From: Holophagaceae bacterium
GTDB taxonomy: Bacteria; Acidobacteriota; Holophagae; Holophagales; Holophagaceae
NCBI GenBank assembly: GCA_025353305.1
Contig: JANXQX010000039.1
Span: 1-7,315 of the forward strand
DNA length: 7,315 bases
Reading direction: 5' to 3'
The position numbers and the translations under genes are program-made. Position 1 is the stretch's first letter; each line of letters begins with the position of its first letter. Below, one piece after another: positions 5,828 to 7,315 of the stretch. Below the pieces are notes generated by a model. It had not been told where the DNA came from. It ran no database searches and worked only from the letters and a program-made list of their open reading frames with translations.

Positions 5828-7159
5828 ATGCCCTCGCCACTCGACACCCATATCGCCAACGCCATTCTCGGGATCGATACGCTTTGGGGGGGCGACGTGA
5901 TGAACCCTTCCGGCGTGGGACGGTTCATCGCGGATTCCTGGTTCGCCGATGATCCGCTGCCCCTGGCCTACACCCATCCATCAGCCGCGAAAGTCCGCGG
6001 GTCCGGAGGCGTTTCAGCCAAGATTCCGGATCGCGCGGCCATCGAGAAATACCTGAAGGCGGTGGATGTCCATGGCGCCATCGGGAAGGTGGCTGCGAGC
6101 GCAGGGAAGATGAAGGGTCTGCGGGGGGCCTACCTGCTGGGGCTCGCCGAGTGTTTCGAGGTGATGTGGGATCTGGCGATGGAGATCCTCGACAAGGGCG
6201 AGCCGGTTGCCTATGACCGCTGCGTCAGGACGCTCACGGGCAAGGCGCCGGAACCTTCCGATCCCATCTCCAAGCGCCAGTTACTGACGGAGCTATTGGC
6301 CTCGGCCGGCCAAGGCGGCGACCTGCTCAAAGGTGTGGACGCCTGGCGCAAGGCCAGGCTCGTGCCATCGAAAGCCATCCCGGCCCTCGGCGCCGCGTTC
6401 ATCGCCCAATATGATGCGCTTTCCGACCGCAACCTTGCGCCGTACTTGCCGAAATCGTTCCATAACGTGCCCCGTGCGAATGTGGCCTTCCTTCCGATCG
6501 AGAATGCCTGGTTCTCGGGCTCCATGAACTACCTGGGCCGGGCACGGAACGCCGATGGTTCACCGGAATACGAAGCCACCTACGAGCTGAACGCCGCGCT
6601 CCAGATTTCCATACCAGAGTTCCAGCAGCTCGTGAGCCACGAGGTGGTGCCGGGGCATGTGACGACCTTCGCCTATCTCCAGAACCTGTTCGTACGGCGC
6701 AAGGTCGGCCTCGAAGCCTCGATCCTGACCATGAACACGCGGCCGGCGGCGCTCTTCGAAGGGATTGCCAACAACGGAATCCTGATCGCCTACGGCGTCA
6801 CCGAGATCCATGATCTGCCGGATCGTGATCTTCAGATCGGGCTCCTGCTGGCGCTCCTGCAGGATGATGCCAAGAACCATTCCTCATACCTCACCTGGCA
6901 CGAGAACGTGAAGCAGAAGGCCGTGGCGAAAACCCTCCGGAGCGAATTCCTGGTCTCAGAAGAACGCGCCGACAAGCTCTCCGGCGCCTGGGGACGGCAT
7001 CCGCTGCTGGGGCGGATGTACCTGCCCGCCTACCGCTTCGGCACCGAACTGGTGGCCAGGCTCCGGAGGCAATATCCGGCGGAAAAGGTGCTGCCGGCCC
7101 TCTACGGCTGCAACGGCCTGGTGGACGCGCTCACGGTGGAGCAGGTGATCGCCTCTTGA
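5828..7159 (+). CDS. Putative cytosolic metallopeptidase with HExxPGH motif (DUF885-like)
   Basis: This protein of 443 residues has the signature of DUF885-type zinc peptidases (peptidase MA-like fold). HEVVPGH at residues 271-277 supplies two His and the catalytic Glu272, and a second-helix Glu311 in the ALFEGIANNG stretch is the expected third zinc ligand. Upstream, WFSGSMNYLG (228-237) may form part of the substrate cleft. No signal peptide or membrane segment is seen, so it should act in the cytosol. It is shorter than the DUF885 proteins I recall (about 550-600 residues), and the usual second His after PGH is Val here, so it may be a divergent subfamily. Its start lies two bases after the transporter stop with a ribosome binding site inside that gene. 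This tight coupling suggests it cleaves the imported peptides. Peptidase activity is inferred from the motif; the exact specificity is unknown. Confidence 0.82.
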   Translation: MPSPLDTHIANAILGIDTLWGGDVMNPSGVGRFIADSWFADDPLPLAYTHPSAAKVRGSGGVSAKIPDRAAIEKYLKAVDVHGAIGKVAASAGKMKGLRGAYLLGLAECFEVMWDLAMEILDKGEPVAYDRCVRTLTGKAPEPSDPISKRQLLTELLASAGQGGDLLKGVDAWRKARLVPSKAIPALGAAFIAQYDALSDRNLAPYLPKSFHNVPRANVAFLPIENAWFSGSMNYLGRARNADGSPEYEATYELNAALQISIPEFQQLVSHEVVPGHVTTFAYLQNLFVRRKVGLEASILTMNTRPAALFEGIANNGILIAYGVTEIHDLPDRDLQIGLLLALLQDDAKNHSSYLTWHENVKQKAVAKTLRSEFLVSEERADKLSGAWGRHPLLGRMYLPAYRFGTELVARLRRQYPAEKVLPALYGCNGLVDALTVEQVIAS

Positions 7160-7166
7160 CACCTGC
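7141..7166 (+). repeat. Inverted repeat across the stop codon of the metallopeptidase gene
   Basis: GCAGGTG (7141-7147) and CACCTGC (7160-7166) are perfect 7-base complements separated by 12 bases that contain the TGA stop. No T run follows, so it is not a standard terminator. Confidence 0.4.
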
Positions 7167-7179
7167 TTCGACCCAGCGT

Positions 7180-7203
7180 TTTGGTGTGATCCAGCGCACC
7201 AAA
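7180..7203 (+). repeat. Inverted repeat downstream of the metallopeptidase gene
   Basis: TTTGGTGTG (7180-7188) and CGCACCAAA (7195-7203) form a 9-pair stem with one G-U wobble and a 6-base loop, 20 bases after the stop. It could be a weak bidirectional transcription end, since T-rich and A-rich arms flank the stem, or an operator for the next gene. There is no T tract after it. Confidence 0.45.
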
Positions 7204-7253
7204 TGCCGAGTCTGTGACGGATTACCCAGGGCGTTCGAGCTAAGATGGTCCTC

Positions 7254-7315
7254 ATGTTGGGACTGACTGGCTTGAGCGCGATCGCGCTGACACTGTATCT
7301 GGCCGCCGAGGCCTT
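7254..7315 (+). CDS. Start of a downstream gene with a hydrophobic N-terminus (partial)
   Basis: An open frame runs from ATG 7254 to the window end and gives about 20 residues, beginning MLGLTGLSAIALTLYLAAEA. The stretch is hydrophobic and would suit a signal peptide or first membrane helix, although it lacks the basic residues usual at a signal peptide start. TAAGATGGT (7241-7249) resembles the full Shine-Dalgarno sequence at 7 of 9 bases and ends four bases before this ATG. An in-frame ATG at 7245 is an alternative start. The function cannot be told from this fragment. Confidence 0.45.
   Translation, partial: MLGLTGLSAIALTLYLAAEA

Overview
The window is a gene-dense stretch of GC-rich bacterial chromosome. 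Every supported gene is on the + strand, intergenic gaps are short (2 to about 105 bases), and I see no mobile element, CRISPR array, rRNA or tRNA. The gene content (a cephalosporin-acylase-like gamma-glutamyltransferase, a UDP-galactopyranose mutase and an OPT-family peptide transporter) and the base composition suggest a free-living Gram-negative-type bacterium. An Acidobacteriota/Holophaga-Geothrix-like source is a guess from overall flavour, not something the sequence proves.

Left part (1-1261): the window opens two codons before the predicted catalytic threonine of a gamma-glutamyltransferase, so essentially the whole small subunit is visible and the large subunit lies outside. After 25 bases comes a compact metallo-beta-lactamase-fold hydrolase of the glyoxalase II/GloC/ETHE1 type with all seven metal ligands. 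The two could be co-transcribed.

Middle part (1262-3705): a 93-base gap with a stem-loop leads into a two-gene set. The first encodes a protein I can only tentatively place as a GT-A-like, DUF3405-type glycosyltransferase-like protein. The second encodes a clear UDP-galactopyranose mutase (Glf), which makes UDP-galactofuranose. This looks like a small cell-surface glycan module, and by eye its codon use is less strongly G/C-ending than that of the flanking genes.

Right part (3706-7315): a gap with a possible extended -10 promoter and a good ribosome binding site precedes an OPT-family oligopeptide transporter of 670 residues with about 16 membrane segments. Two bases after its stop begins a cytosolic protein of 443 residues with an HExxPGH metallopeptidase signature like DUF885. 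Together they read as an uptake-then-hydrolysis operon for peptides. Downstream are two adjacent inverted repeats that can also pair with each other, then the first codons of another gene with a hydrophobic N-terminus.

Gamma-glutamyltransferase, a glyoxalase II-like hydrolase, an OPT transporter and a peptidase could share a theme of glutathione or gamma-glutamyl peptide turnover, but the glycan pair between them means this link is only inference.
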